The notes: generated by a model from the sequence alone, not told the origin. 64,000 bases of DNA from Sanderia malayensis (GCA_013076295.1 RQOL01000374.1:868001-932000); one strand, 5' to 3'; shown: positions 1-11,730, counted from the stretch's first letter. Made by a program: numbers and translations.

Positions 1-1
1 A

Positions 2-1033
2 GAACATATAATAGAGAAAGGAAAAAGGGAAAATCTAGTTGATCCAGTTGAAATTCTGAGATTTTTGCAAGCAGAAATAGTACAAGGAAGAGCATTGGAG
101 ATATCTTCTCCTGATGAAGCATTGTTTGCTGGTGAAACAAACTTTATTACCGTTGATAGGGACCAAATCCTCAAGTCAACATTTAGTGAACTAGAATTTG
201 TGGAAAACTTGCGCTTAACATTTCAAGTGGATTTCATGGGAGAGGAGTGTATTGACCAAGGGGGGCCATGGAAGGAATGGTTAATGCTTGTGATGCAAGA
301 AATCAAGCAAAAATATTTTGATTTAGGACTGCGTTCTCATCTTCAGAAGGATTACTGCCATGTTGGGGTCATGTTTGCATTATCATTGCTTCAAAATGGT
401 AAAATTCCTTCATTCTTGGCAGAAAGCACCTTGCAGCATATAATTTCAACTGCATCATCAGATGTATGCATCAAGAATTTTCAAAAGGGTCTAGAGTCAC
501 TGGGGATGCTGTCTGCTATGAGAGAATTTCCAATGTTGGTGCATCTTTTGCGCCCCGGTTCACAACACAAATTGTCTGTGCAGAAACTTCTCCATCTCTT
601 GAAGCCAAGTTTTTCCGAAGAGGGATCAAATGCTTTCACCAAGGAGAAAGAAGCATATCAATGCCTTGTGAGATACATCAGGGAAGTCGCTGGCGGTAGA
701 AGATCATGTGGTGACATGACCTTGGATCTTGGTCACATTTTCAAATTTGCAACTGGCGCAACAGAAGAGCCTGTTCTTGGCTTTAAAATTCATCCAAGCA
801 TAGAGTTTCGTGTAGCAAATGAAGTGGAAATTGGCTTGAATCAATCAGCAACAAGAGATAGTGAGGCTGAACGTACAGCAAAAGTTGTTCCATGCTTCAC
901 ACCAACAGCTCACACACGCATAAATGCTTTGAAGATACCCATAGCCACACTTTCTATTCCTATGCCATGCTCAGAAAGACTTTACAACATTTACGACCTT
1001 GCATTTGCATCAGCATACTTTGGCAAACAGTAA
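2..1033 (+). CDS. HECT-domain-like protein, 3' part
   Basis: The reading frame is open from the window edge to a stop at 1031-1033, so the 5' part lies outside. The fragment has about 344 residues. It resembles the HECT ubiquitin-ligase fold: an N-lobe stretch with FMGEECIDQGGPWKEW and a C-terminal PCFTPTAHTRINALKIP followed by a short tail. HECT enzymes place a catalytic cysteine in a motif of the type HTCxNxLxLP; here the aligned position reads HTRINALKIP, so the cysteine appears to be arginine and the copy is probably inactive as a ligase. A convergent gene for a DDE integrase-like protein starts about 500 bp away on the other strand. HECT-like genes occur near transposase genes in animal genomes, so this may be element cargo rather than a host gene; that is inference. 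Confidence 0.6.
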   Translation, partial: EHIIEKGKRENLVDPVEILRFLQAEIVQGRALEISSPDEALFAGETNFITVDRDQILKSTFSELEFVENLRLTFQVDFMGEECIDQGGPWKEWLMLVMQEIKQKYFDLGLRSHLQKDYCHVGVMFALSLLQNGKIPSFLAESTLQHIISTASSDVCIKNFQKGLESLGMLSAMREFPMLVHLLRPGSQHKLSVQKLLHLLKPSFSEEGSNAFTKEKEAYQCLVRYIREVAGGRRSCGDMTLDLGHIFKFATGATEEPVLGFKIHPSIEFRVANEVEIGLNQSATRDSEAERTAKVVPCFTPTAHTRINALKIPIATLSIPMPCSERLYNIYDLAFASAYFGKQ

Positions 1034-1548
1034 ACTTTTTTTTATTTGATCAAATTTAGCTTAAACTTTTGAGTTTATTGTTGAACAGTTGGAGAAACTG
1101 AAAGTTTTTGTTGCTGTTGATTTTGCAAATATGAACAATAGTTATGTCATATTCAAGTTATGTTAAGTTATATTCCCTTAAGTTAATAGTAGGCAGTATG
1201 TAGGTATTGAACTGCAAGAGAAAGTGGTAGATAGACAAAACAATGATAATAAGGCTTACTCAATGTCAATTTTAAATGAAGATTGTTTCCATCACATGTT
1301 GTTTCTACGACCTGATTTAGCAAACAAGTGACACTGAGAAAAAATCCGGTAAGACCAGATTTCATTTTAAAAAATCCGGCAAATCTGGTTCTGGCTGGAT
1401 TTTGTAAACATGGATTTTAAGGTATGTGCCTCAAATATGGATCACAAATCAAATGTCCCTAGCAACCTATTACACTCTTGGTATAAATGTCTACCTCCTT
1501 CTCCATCATCCAGCATTGGATCTGGCAGTGATCTAAATTGATCATCAG
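1034..1548. other. Non-coding gap between convergent genes
   Basis: This stretch lies between the 3' ends of the HECT-like and integrase-like genes. It is AT-rich and has no convincing reading frame. Around 1340-1400 there is a short imperfect duplication containing AAAATCCGG. Nothing else is seen. Confidence 0.5.
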
Positions 1549-3065
1549 TCAAGTAAAAATTGGGTTCCGGAATTTTACTTGATAATCTTCTTCTTCCACG
1601 GAGAGGACACTGTCAGGACCAATACCAAACTCTTCAATGTCCAATTCATTCAAAGGTGGTTCTTCAGAATGGAAATTCTCTAGCATGCCACTCTCCCACA
1701 TCTGAAGTGGCGACAAGTTTCTTTCCGTGGAAACTGGTCTATGATTCATTTGATTTACAAACTCTTGTAAAGACCTTTCAACTCTTGGAATGAATATGTG
1801 ATGTAAACTGAACAAATGCACATCATTCAGCACATCCAGGAGACCTTCGTTCTCAAGGTCTTGAAACATGTTGTTATAGAAAACAAGGACACCTGAGTAA
1901 ACATCGCGATGCATCCTTTCAACTCTACAGTTATGGACAGAAGATCCAGTGATGATACTCCCATGGTTTAAACCGCGATGTTGAATCATATAACACCCTA
2001 CCAGGTAGTTCTCCATTCCATAATCGCTGCGAACATGGGAGGGGATTCCCCATCTCTGCACACCATCTTCGAACAGAGCAAGCACGGTTTCTGCCTTATT
2101 ATTGTTGCAGCATGATGCATAGATGATGGACCTTGTTTTACCGTCGACACAAACATGAATGATGATTTTGTATCTGATCAATTTGTGACACGAGTCTATG
2201 TGCCACAAACTGTTGGGATAGGGTACAAAATATTTCCTACGGTGAATGAGCATACGCCAACGAAGGGCTGTGCCAATAGGGTCCATTCGTCGAAGGCAGT
2301 CGCTGACACGCCATCTTTGCACTCGCAACCCTCTACTTCTCAGTGCACCTATGAATCTTCGTCTGCCAATGTTTGGGGTCAGTGGACCACCATCTGTCGT
2401 CATTGTTACTTGTCTGTAAATATCATCCAATTCATCGTCTGTTAACTCTGAATAGTTCTCAAAACTTGCTGCCATGCCAAACTCTATTCGACGAAGTTGC
2501 AGAGTTGATATACTCACACCAAGAAGCTTTGTGATCTTTGTCCAAGAAAAAAAAAAGAGACCGTAAATGCTCCAGTTGTTCTTGAGAAGTTTCCAAATGT
2601 TTACGACCGGCACCATGTGTTTCGATGTTAATTGGTGCAGCATATGCCGTCTCCACAGTGTCATGGTAATTTGCATCATCTCTTTGTTGAATCATTGTTG
2701 ATAAGTAGTTCTCTAACTTGATTATTCAAGTTCTCCAATATACGTTGGAATGGCAAAAGATTGATAACAGCTGCATTGGGTCTGTGATGCACAAGCAAGG
2801 CCAAAGTCCCTGAAGCATCCAACAGTCTATGCCTGACCTCTATCAAAGTTTGAGTTGATGAAGATTCAACATCAGGGGATACAAAAAGGTTTACCACACC
2901 TTTCAAATTTCGAAGAAACAGAGTGAAACCGCGCTCATTCCTTTCTCGTAGGATAGTTCTCCTCCCACCAGGCATTTCAACAGCACTGCTTCTCTTGCGA
3001 AAACTTTGAAAAGTGGGCGCGAAAAAACACCGCAAAGCATTGTGGGATAATTCACAAAACCACAC
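1549..3065 (-). pseudogene. DDE/integrase-core transposase (rve type), frameshifted
   Basis: The main open frame runs 2679 to 1549 on the minus strand. It carries a helix-turn-helix-like LLGVSISTLQLRRIEFGMA, then an integrase core. The likely acidic triad is D in WHIDSC, D in VRSDYGMEN and E in CRVERMHRD, with the typical spacing of an integrase fold. The N-terminal part (3065-2676, then 2695-2459) lies in other frames. The switch near 2540-2560 coincides with a run of ten adenines read as T on the coding strand, so a frameshift or sequencing slip there is likely. The family is the uncharacterised integrase-catalytic-domain group common in cnidarian and fish genomes, perhaps IS3EU or Ginger-like; I cannot decide which. 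It converges on the HECT-like gene, which suggests one two-gene element. Confidence 0.7.
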
Positions 3066-3168
3066 AAAAATAATTCACAAAACCACACAAAAATAATTCA
3101 CAAAATCACACAAAAATAATTCACAAAACCATACAAAAATAATTCACAAAACCATACAAAAATAATTC
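3047..3168. repeat. 23-bp tandem repeat, about 5 copies
   Basis: The unit ATAATTCACAAAACCACACA plus three A occurs about five times in a row, with a C-to-T change in some copies. It lies directly upstream of the integrase-like gene (minus strand) and may be a subterminal repeat of that element. Confidence 0.85.
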
Positions 3169-3172
3169 ATTG

Positions 3173-3930
3173 GACACAACCAACACATAAATAAACAAGC
3201 AACACAAAAAACATATTCAGGGACGTCGGGTACGCAAAAGTTATTTCAGACATGCAATGGAAATATAAAGATGGAAACATAAGAACTAATTATAACACGA
3301 GCATAAATAATCAAAAAGCAATACAAAATTATCTACCGTATTTTGACCAGAACGGGCCTCCATAGGAATGCACTGGAGAATGTCAAAAGAACTCCTTGTG
3401 ATATTTTGTTGGCTGACTATGAATTCACTTCAGATGAGAACAGGAACGCAGGTTATTGCCAGTATGTAATCTGCCAGCATGGAAAATTGAGAAGAGCAGA
3501 CGTGCTTTTTCATCCTGTCTAGTAATTGCTATCAAAAGGGCATACCCGTCAAGAGATGAAAAGTATATGAGATTCAAAAGATCATGAACGCAACACATAC
3601 AAAATAGTTTTTTAAGCCATTCGTAGGCATTCATACATATTTGTACCTTCTTCAATTCAGCCCTTTCCTACTTTATTTCCTGTCATGACATCAATGGCAA
3701 GCTGCCAACTGAACAGTCAATAGAGCCTGATGTTGATGTTCTTGATCTTGGTGAAAATTCTGCCACAGGCAATGAATTTGGTTCAAGAACACCCTCAACA
3801 TCTGCTGATTCTGGTACAAACTCAGCAAAAAGAAAAGCAGTATTTGTGCCAGTGCATTAAACTCCATAGAGGTGGAAAAAGTTAACAATTGAAAAGTTCA
3901 TCATGAATTTTTCAGTTGTTAACTTTTTTA
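3173..3930. other. Gap with a possible 57-residue plus-strand coding remnant
   Basis: Positions 3173-3683 show nothing convincing. On the plus strand, 3684-3860 is an open stretch without its own start codon, encoding an acidic, Ser/Thr-rich tail (contains DVDVLDLGENSATG and ends KRKAVFVPVH) before a stop. It could be a terminal exon or a remnant of a transposon ORF. Confidence 0.3.
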
Positions 3931-3931
3931 G

Positions 3932-6575
3932 GCTGCCATGTGTAGGGATTTCTACCTATTTTGGGGATTTTTAGAAGCTTGTGGGTTGTAGGGAAAACCT
4001 ACGGGATAATTCAGGGAAAGTAGGTGGAAATCTTAAAATTGTAGGGATTAAATTTGTTTGCGGCGAAAACAATTAAGTTGTTTGTTTTTTCGGCTTTGAC
4101 CATCAATTATTACAGACTTCCCGTGTGGCACTTTCCAAAAAGGGCACAATTAGACAAGTCACACCTTAAAAAGAGCTGTTAAAATTATTTTCAAAGTCAA
4201 CTTGTTTTTGTGGCTTCATTCCCCACTTCAGAGGATCTATTCTGCAGGTGTGGTTAGGTTAAAGACTTATAAGCTTGGAGGGCAACATCAATATCATTAC
4301 AAATTGGTTGATCTCTCACTATGTACATGCTTTCTTTCTAAAGAAGAGATTTAAAATGCCAAAAAACCTCAAAAAGAAGTATCGCGGACAAAAGTACAGA
4401 AAAGATTGGGAAAAAGAAAAATGGGCATATGGTTGGCTGTCAGTTTCAAAGAAAGGGTCTTATAAGGCAGATTGCAGTATTTGCGATAAAGATCTTGCCA
4501 TTGGTAAATCAGAATTGATTGCCCACACCAAAACTGGGTTGCAGAAGAGGTTGTCCAACAACGTCGGATCCAACCATTCGCTTACTGATTTCATGGAAGT
4601 CAACAGCTTCAGCAAGATAAATGCAGAACTGAACGCTGTTGCTTTAATAGCTAGACGAAATATATCTTTCAATTTTTGGAACAGTTGATGCAAACGCTTC
4701 ACTTGATAGCTGACAATTCAAAAACAGTAAAACAGATAGGACTTGCAATAGGACTAAAGGAACCTACCTTTTTACAGATTGTCTTGCTCCGTATGCTCAC
4801 AAGAAGCTGGTTGAAGAGATGAAAAGCTCAAGAGGATTTTCAATTCTCTGTGACAAGGCAACTGACAAGACCTTCTGTGTAAATGTACGGTATGTAAATG
4901 ATAAATGTGAGCCAACAACAAAACGTTATCGTTTGCTGCTAGTGGGGAAAGAAGGAGGTGCTGATGCATTGTTTGAGCTCTTGGCCACAACTTTTGCAGA
5001 AGACGAGATTGAGTGGAATGATGTAATTGGCTACGCATCTGATGGTGAGAATCTAATGCAAGGGAGGAACAATTCACTGTTAACACAAATGAAAGCTGCT
5101 GTGCCAGATTTGTACATTTTGAAATGCTACTGCCATTCATTTAATCTTGTAGCTGGTCATGCCTGTGAAACTCTTTCAAATACTGCTGAACAGCTTACCC
5201 ACGACATCTACAACTATTTTAAGGATTCACCAAACAGAAAAAAGATCTTCGAGGAATTTCAACATTTTTATGACTGCGAGCCACATAAGATCTTGAAATC
5301 CTGCCAGACTCGATGGCTGTCACTTTCGCAATGCCTCACAAGAATCATCAGCCAATGGCCAGCCCTGGAGTACTTCTTCACTGCAGAAATTTTTGAAACA
5401 AAATCACTTCAAGCTGAAAAAATTCTGCAGCATTTGAAATTGAATTACATCAAGGCAACGTTTGAATTCATTGATTTCGTACTTGGAGATCTCAAAGGAT
5501 TGAGTATTCTTTTTCAATCAAATGATTTCGAGCTGCATAGGTTTCTCCCTGAAATGGAGCGTGTTTTTTCGTATGTACTGTATCAACTTCATGAAAAGAA
5601 TTAAAGATGACTTGACAAAAGTCAACGTCGCCGATAAGGATAGCTGGTTGCCATTCAACAAAATATAACCAGGAGTTTTGGCACAGGAAACAGTCAACGC
5701 AAAGGTACCACATGAGAGAGAAAGATTTTCGACACGTTGCCGCAACTGGTACAGAGAAGCAGTCCATCAGATCTTAAATCGCATTGATATAACCGAGCCT
5801 GTTCTTAAAGCAGTACAGTCCATTCACCAAGCTGTCATTGTTGACAGAAAGGCTGCAACAGACGCCACAGGAGTACTTGCATTGAAGCGTCCTCGCCTTT
5901 TCCAAGTAAATTGTCAAATGATGTTCGAGAATGGAGATCTCTCCTGGTTGATTTCAGTATTGTCAATGAAGAATAAAGGACAGTAGCTTTATTGACTTTT
6001 GGAAATTTGTCAGCAAAGTAGAAGCTTACAAAGTTCTTGGTGAATTTATGATTCAGATTACAGCCCTTCCTCAGAGTACCACTTGTGTGGAAAGAACATT
6101 TTCGACAGTAAAAAACATAAAAACAAAACTGTGAAACAAACTCGCCATCAGCAGAACAGAAGGAATTGTCAAAGTCAGCGAACACTTTTCAACCAATTTC
6201 AAGGTTGACAACCGGCTGGCAAGTCTTCATACAAATGCAAGAGGTTCGTATGAAAAAAGATACTCACCAAACGAACGTGCAACTGTAACTTCGTTATCTT
6301 TAGTGTAATATTTTTGTAATACTTATGTCATTTATAAACTCTTTTGTTGATGTTGGCTAAGATTTTATGGTACTCAATATATACACTGTTTGATTTTAAA
6401 TGAACTTTCTCTGAAGAATTATGTTTAAGATCATGTGGGAACGTAGGTAGAAACGTAGGTATATTTTGAAAAACGTAGGGAATTTTGGGGAAAATGATGC
6501 CAACAAACATAGGTGGAAGTAGGTAGAAATGTCCTGCGCAGTAGGTAGAAATGACAGGTCAAGCATGGCAACACT
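3932..6575 (+). mobile_element. hAT-type DNA transposon, decayed
   Basis: Both edges carry similar sequence in opposite orientation: TGCCATG followed within about 25 bp by a TTTCTACCTA motif at 3934-3958, and the same pattern in reverse complement at about 6540-6570. The inner flanks also repeat GTAGGTAGAAA motifs. The enclosed plus-strand gene is a hAT transposase. No clean 8-bp target duplication could be seen, so the exact ends are uncertain. Confidence 0.55.
4356..6250 (+). pseudogene. hAT-family transposase, broken by stops and frameshifts
   Basis: The ATG at 4356 opens a basic segment followed by a BED-like zinc-binding region (YKADCSICDKDLAIGKSELIAH) up to 4688. After a break the catalytic region continues at 4819-5604: ILCDKATDKT, then GYASDGENLMQGRNNSL, LKCYCHSFNLVAGHACE and SCQTRWLSLSQCL, all typical of the hAT group that includes ZBED/ZNF862-like proteins. 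A further segment lies at 5678-5986. The C-terminal dimerisation motif, with LPQSTTCVERTFSTVKNIKT, is at about 6060-6125 and is followed by an in-frame TGA. Several frameshifts and stops show it is inactive. Confidence 0.8.
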
Positions 6576-6851
6576 AAGCAGCTCTGTGAAAGGGTTACAG
6601 AATTCTTTGCAAAATGACCGAATAAAAGAATTACTGAATCTTCTAAAAGAGGACAGTGAAAGACAGGCAAAGAGAGATGATGTGTTCATGAATCTCAAAT
6701 TTTCGTGCTAATGTGCAGCAGCAGTCATATGCAACACCTCAAAATCATATTTACAGCCATCATGGAGGGATTTTTCGCAATCCAGCTAACAACGCATTCA
6801 ATAACAACTTCTCGTTTTTAGCAACAACGTAAAAAATGAAAGTCGCCATGG

Positions 6852-6988
6852 TTTTGCACAAAGAGGGGGCGTTTAATCGAGGGGGGCGTTTAATCGAGGG
6901 GGGCGTTTATTGCAAAAGCTGGCAGCATAAGGGGGCGTTTATTCGAGGGGGGCTTTTAATAGAGGGGGGGCGTTTAATCGAGGAAATA
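6852..6988 (+). repeat. G-rich repeats of a GGGGGCGTTTAATCGA unit
   Basis: The motif GGGGGCGTTTAATCGA (with variants) recurs about six times with G runs of five to eight. The regular spacing of G runs could allow a G-quadruplex on the plus strand. It may be a terminal or subterminal repeat of an unidentified element. Confidence 0.7.
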
Positions 6989-6992
6989 CGGT

Positions 6993-7110
6993 ATTGATAT
7001 TGAATTGAACATATCGACATTGAATTGAACATATTGATATTGAATTGAATATACAAATGTATTTTGAAATGAATCAATACTGAAATTGAATTGCATATAT
7101 AAAAATATTG
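6993..7110. repeat. Degenerate ATTGAATTGAA-type simple repeat
   Basis: Short imperfect repeats of ATTGAATTGAACATAT and relatives. From 7110 to 7235 no further feature is seen. Confidence 0.6.
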
Positions 7111-7235
7111 AATATTGCTACATATGGGCTGGCATATGCCATCCAGGACCCTGGAGTTACAAGTTGAAGTATGGAGTGTATGCTTTCCATCCTAAAATGG
7201 GCATATTCAAGAATTGTATTTAATTTTTTCAAATT

Positions 7236-7560
7236 TTAAATAAGTCGTATTTTGCCCTCATTCTTTGGGACTGCAAAGATAGGGGAAATAAATTCTTGAA
7301 ACTCATGGTATGAGGGAACAATTACTTGTTTCACTAGCAATGATGCAATCTCCTTTTCAATCAATGGTGCATGTTCCTTAGAAAATGAATTATGTGGATA
7401 CGAGCTTTGGGAAGAGAATTTTTGTGGAAATTCAATAGAATCACCTTCCACAGCACTGAGCACAGTTTTATGAGAAGTAATTTCTTTCAAGGATTCAATA
7501 CAGGAAGCTATTTGTCCTGCGCTAAACCTCCTCACTTTTTGTTCCAAATATGGAATAAAA
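7236..7560 (-). pseudogene. Reverse transcriptase N-terminal fragment (DIRS-like or Gypsy-like)
   Basis: The minus-strand frame ends in EIASLLVKQVIVPS, then FISPIFAVPKNEGKIRLI, which is the entry motif of a reverse transcriptase (spacer before domain 1). Cnidarian DIRS-type elements carry this arrangement (SPIFAVPK, GKIRLI) after a long polar leader. The frame is lost after the RT start at 7236, so only a scrap is left. Upstream it runs without a stop into sequence of the neighbouring MULE transposase, so the joint near 7570 is an insertion or deletion scar, not a natural fusion. Confidence 0.55.
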
Positions 7561-8939
7561 TCAGCAATAGAAGCATTTAAAACCTTTAACTTTCTGCATG
7601 ATATTTTTCTTAATGTTTTTATCAACATGCCATGAACATATAAGCTCTCTTCTTGGAGCGGCAAAGTTTATAAACCATGCATTACAAAATGCATGAGCAT
7701 CATCACTCATGAAGTCTTTGACATTTATATCTCCAATTTGTTCTCTTAAGGCAGCAAAAATGGATCTAATGAGCAAATATCTTCAGAGTTGGTAATCAGC
7801 CATGCAACTGGTACACCCTCTCCAAATGACCTTTCACAAGAACAGTTACCAGAAGGAAGTCATATGCAGTTGTGCAATGAGTGGAATCTAGACACACAAC
7901 ATTATCAGCTTGCTCTAACATCAAATCCTTTAGGAACTCTGTTTGAATGCCCCATAAAAAATCGTTAGGTGGAGGACCATATTTCTGCTCTCCTTGTGGT
8001 TTGTAACAGAGAATGCTTTTATACTCTTGATTTTGCAGCTCAGCAACCCAACAGTGAACACTGGTAGCATCTTGTGAGTGCTTCTGAACAGCACTTATGT
8101 TGTACTGATTCATTATATTATAGACTCGCTTGCTGATCAGATCTTATATATAGATCTTGCTTGCTGATCAGATGATCTCTACTCAAATTCCCATCCATGT
8201 TGTCACGTAATTCGTCAAGAACAGCTTCAACTGTTATTTTTTTGGCTAGTTTTCCTGCAATTTTTTTGCTCAGATCATCAGATATCCTGAGGTGGCCCAA
8301 TTTACTTTTGTGTCCAACATGCTTAACGCAATACTCAACATAAACTTGTTTGCTTTCTTTCTCTTGCTTAGCTTTCATGAATGCGCTGCATGATCTATTC
8401 ATTTTCGATGAACCTTGTATTTTCATTGACCTTTTTCCGTTTCCAGTGGTCTTTACCTTTCCTGTCCTATTGCAGTAGTAATAGGACGTTGTATGATGTC
8501 ACTATTTTGCCTGTGCCGTGCAAACCAAGAACTTGTGTCTTTTTCAATTTGCTCTTTCCAGCACATGAATTCATCCATATCAGCAAACGTGGTTGTCTTC
8601 ATTTCAACATCCTTCTCATGAACATCATTTAGAAGTACCACAAGAGTGGCTGTACCTCGGCATCTAGAATATGAGATCTCTAGTTAGAGACATTCATTAA
8701 GTTAAGCATGTGATAATGCAAACATATTCGTACACAAAATGCAGTAATAGCAAACAAAATAGAAAGCGTAACTCACCTGTAGTCTTTGCATATATAGCAC
8801 TGTACATGTTCTTGTTCTTTACAGAGCTGATATTCACCAGTATGCTTATTTTTCTTGTGTTTATATAAGCCATTACGACGAGTGAACGTTTTACTGCATA
8901 AAGGACACTGATAAACTTTTGTCTTGTCCTGAATAACAA
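7561..8939 (-). pseudogene. MULE (Mutator-like) transposase with N-terminal C2H2 finger, broken
   Basis: Read from 8939 towards 7561. A C2H2-type finger region lies at about 8930-8770 (VYQCPLCSKTFTRRNGLYKH in one frame). Next comes FADMDEFMCWKEQIEKDTSSWF (8590-8525), then a segment with YCVKHVGHKSKLGHLRIS (8330-8270). The catalytic core contains NVVCLDSTHCTTAYDFLL (about 7910-7850), the first Asp of the MULE DDE domain. The second acidic site and the conserved WHVDK are in DFMSDDAHAFCNAW and LICSWHVDKN (7725-7620). The parts lie in different frames and the C-terminal third is missing, replaced by the RT scrap. Confidence 0.75.
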
Positions 8940-8943
8940 GATA

Positions 8944-9480
8944 TCTAATATATATATTCTACGGAGTCACGTGATGACGCACTTTCCTTGCCAAGATAAT
9001 AGATTCGACCCGAAACAATAGGTAGAACGCTCAAAAACAATGGGCCGAAACGGCGAACAAGGTATCCACAAAGGCTTTTTTGAGGCCGACTTAAAAGTTA
9101 GGAAATTCTTTGTTAAAGTACGCCTAATTGGCTATCACAAAAAAACGGCGGTTTACGCTGGGGAAACTTCCAAATTCGCATCGCGAACTCCAATTTCGAG
9201 CAAAGCATTCGCTCTTCACGTGACGCGTTTGCCTCTTGCTGCAATTTGATTGGCTCTTTTGCAACTTCAGATGAAAAGTCGCGCATTTTTCGTTATCATG
9301 CAAATGATAACTGGGATACAACACAAAGGATAACTGGGCGCCTTTCAAAGTGTTTTACGACCTGAATTATCTTTGTAAAGACTTGCTAATTGTTTGAGAG
9401 ACCTCTGGAAAATTAGAGGAAACCATTGAGAACACAGGTGATAGCTTTGTTTTGTTTCTTGAGTGAGATAGTTTTAGTTG
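8944..9480 (+). mobile_element. Helitron 5' end fragment (copy H1)
   Basis: The segment starts A|TCTAATATATATATTCTACGG and matches about 530 bp at the left ends of the copies at 47596, 54141 and (minus strand) 40207. The A|TC junction fits Helitron insertion between A and T. Similarity stops near 9480, just before the point where other copies enter their repeat array, so the 3' half is lost. No Rep/helicase gene is present. Confidence 0.65.
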
Positions 9481-9839
9481 TGGGAAATTATGTTAATTAA
9501 TGCAGATTATGTTTGGGCGTAGAAATAGACCACATGTGATTTTGAGGGAAGATTGATCTTAGATTGAGGAAAATTGAAACACGTTTTCTTGGTTTATTAC
9601 TGTGTGATCGAACTTACAACTCATTTGTGGGAACTTACAACTGTTCACCACAAAAGGGGTCCCTCCGACAGGACAGTAAATGTGATATGAAACGGTATAA
9701 ACAGACATTTCAAATTGTTTACCTATCTTGGGCCTAAGTGATGGCGACAACACGTGAAGAGCAAAGGAGGTGGTTGAAACCAAACCAAACGAAACAAGTG
9801 ATAACGATATTGACTCCAAAAAGCAACAATCAAAACGGT
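9481..9839. other. Gap, no gene seen
   Basis: No convincing coding or repeat structure. It may contain the unrecognised leader of the following BEL/Pao element; I could not find a matching LTR pair. Confidence 0.4.
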
Positions 9840-9956
9840 GATGAAGAAGCTCACATTCTTTGACAAATCAACGAAAGGCGTTTTGCAGACTGGAAATCGA
9901 GATCAAATGAGAAGACAGCGAAACACCCTGGAAGCAAGCTAGACGAGGCGTTCAGC

Positions 9957-10889
9957 TTGCTACAAGATGTACAAGAGCTATATATTGATGATGAACAACC
10001 CGAAGAGGAGATAGACGAGTGGACGGCAGCAACTAATGCTGGCCTACGACCATTTGAAGAGCCTATAGCTGATCTTGACTCGAAGTTGAAATACTATGAA
10101 AAAGAAGAGAAAGAAAAACAGACAAATGAACAACTGGAGTTTGAAGCTGAATTAGAGGGGAACAAAAGAAAGGAACAAAGTCAAGCAGAAGAAGCAAGAC
10201 AGGAGGAATTTGTTCTTGAACTTGAGAAGAAGAAACTTGAACTAACAGAAAAGAAAAGAATGCAGGCCAAGCTTCCAGATTTGCAGATATCTAAGTTTCA
10301 GCGAACACACCTTGCCTGGGTAAGATTTTGGAGCCTATTTAAGACTCAAATAGACAAAGCTCAAATAAGTGATGAGGCAAAGTTTTCATATCTGAGGCAA
10401 TTGGTTGTTCCAAAAGTTCGAGCTACCATTGAAAAGCTTCCGACTGACTCTCAGGGATATCAGAAAGCCAAAAGCATGTTAGAGGAAAGGTATGGAGATC
10501 CAGCTGAAGTGGTTAACGTGCACGTACAGAAGATCATCTCTCTACCAGCGATTCATGGCACACGCAAACAGAGAATTCATGACTTTTATGATCAACTTCT
10601 TGGCCATGTACAAGCTTTGAACACCCTGGGACGACTAAACCAAGTAAATGGAACTGTAAGACTAACTCTGGATAAACTTAAAGGGATTCGTGCAGATGTT
10701 ACCAGGACTGACTCAAACCGGAAACAGTGGAACTTTGAAAATCTTCTAGAAGCCCTTGGACAGTGGATTCAAAGAAATCCATTACAATCCGATCAAAGAG
10801 AAGGAAAACAACAAACAAGGGAAGTATGTAACATATCTTCCTTGGAAAGCTGGACACCCGGAGCTTCCTACAAACAAAGGTGTTGCTGA
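9957..10889 (+). pseudogene. BEL/Pao retrotransposon Gag-like part (DUF1759 type)
   Basis: About 310 residues. Residues 25-105 form a highly charged Glu/Lys-rich coiled coil. They are followed by LPDLQISKFQRTHLAWVRFW and DEAKFSYLRQLV, the signature of the DUF1759 Gag region of BEL/Pao elements, and a VNGTVRLTLDKL segment. In an intact element this is followed by a zinc knuckle and an aspartic protease. Here the frame runs directly into RT sequence in another frame, so the protease and nucleocapsid have been deleted. The start shown is the first in-frame start-like codon; the true start may be upstream. Confidence 0.75.
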
Positions 10890-11700
10890 AAGCAGGTTTC
10901 ATTCATTAATCAAAAGATTGGATAAACAACCAGAACTGTTCCAAGCTTATCATAAAATAATTGATGATCAGCTACAGCAAGGGATAGTTGAAATAGCACC
11001 AAAGATATCAAAGGGAAAAGAACACTACTTTTCACACAAGCCTGTCGTTGGAGAGAATGAAGAGTCCACAAAGGTCATGATCGTCTACGATGCCTCAGCA
11101 AAAGCTACACCAAAGTCCCCATCGCTCAATGATTGCCTAGATATAGGGCCACCACTGCAAGCAAAAATTTTGGACATCCTTTTGCGTGTTCATTTCAAAC
11201 CAGTACTCTTGGCCGGTGATATTCAACAAGCTTTCTTACAAATCATGATTAGAGAGCAGGAGAGAGATGCGCTGAGATTTATTTGGGTCAACAACACCGA
11301 GAGTAAGAAACCTATCATATATCAAGTCACACATGCACTCTGTGGACTAGGACCAAATCCTTTTCTGTTGGGAGGAACCCTGGAGGAATATCTGGGAAAG
11401 TTTGTTGAGAAGCACCAAGAGACTGTTCAAGAGATTAAAGATGGGCTGTACTTTGATGATATCAATCTAGGAAGTGAAAGCATTGAGAAAATGAAGATGA
11501 TGAAAGAAACTGTGACTGACATGTTCCAGCATGGTGGATTCAAGCTACATAAATTTCACTCAAACATCCGAGAGTTGGAAGGAGATTCTTCAAGAGATGA
11601 TGAATCAACTTTTGTGAAAGAGAGCCTGGGCACGAAGTCCACAGACATGAAACTCCTTGGACTGAATTGGGAAAAGAAGCTGACCCGTTATCAATCACAT
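10756..11700 (+). pseudogene. BEL/Pao reverse transcriptase, truncated
   Basis: The frame overlaps the Gag-like ORF. It shows the Pao RT leader (YVTYLPWKAGHPELPTNKGV), VMIVYDASAKA, LLAGDIQQAFLQIMI with the first catalytic Asp, and YFDDINLG, which stands for the YVDD box. The RT stops after about 310 residues at a stretch of AATTC repeats near 11708; RNase H, integrase and both LTRs are not visible. It is a 5'-internal deletion product of a longer element. Confidence 0.8.
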
Positions 11701-11703
11701 TTC

Positions 11704-11730
11704 CAGACAATTCAATTCAATTCAATTCAA
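11704..11730. repeat. (AATTC)n microsatellite at element junction
   Basis: About five copies of AATTC mark the point where BEL/Pao coding sequence ends. It may be an insertion or repair scar. Confidence 0.7.

Noticed and set aside
2155..2445. Plus-strand ORF opposite the integrase core
   Set aside because: Antisense shadow of the minus-strand transposase.
9840..11700. Complete BEL/Pao element
   Set aside because: Protease, RNase H, integrase and LTRs are missing.
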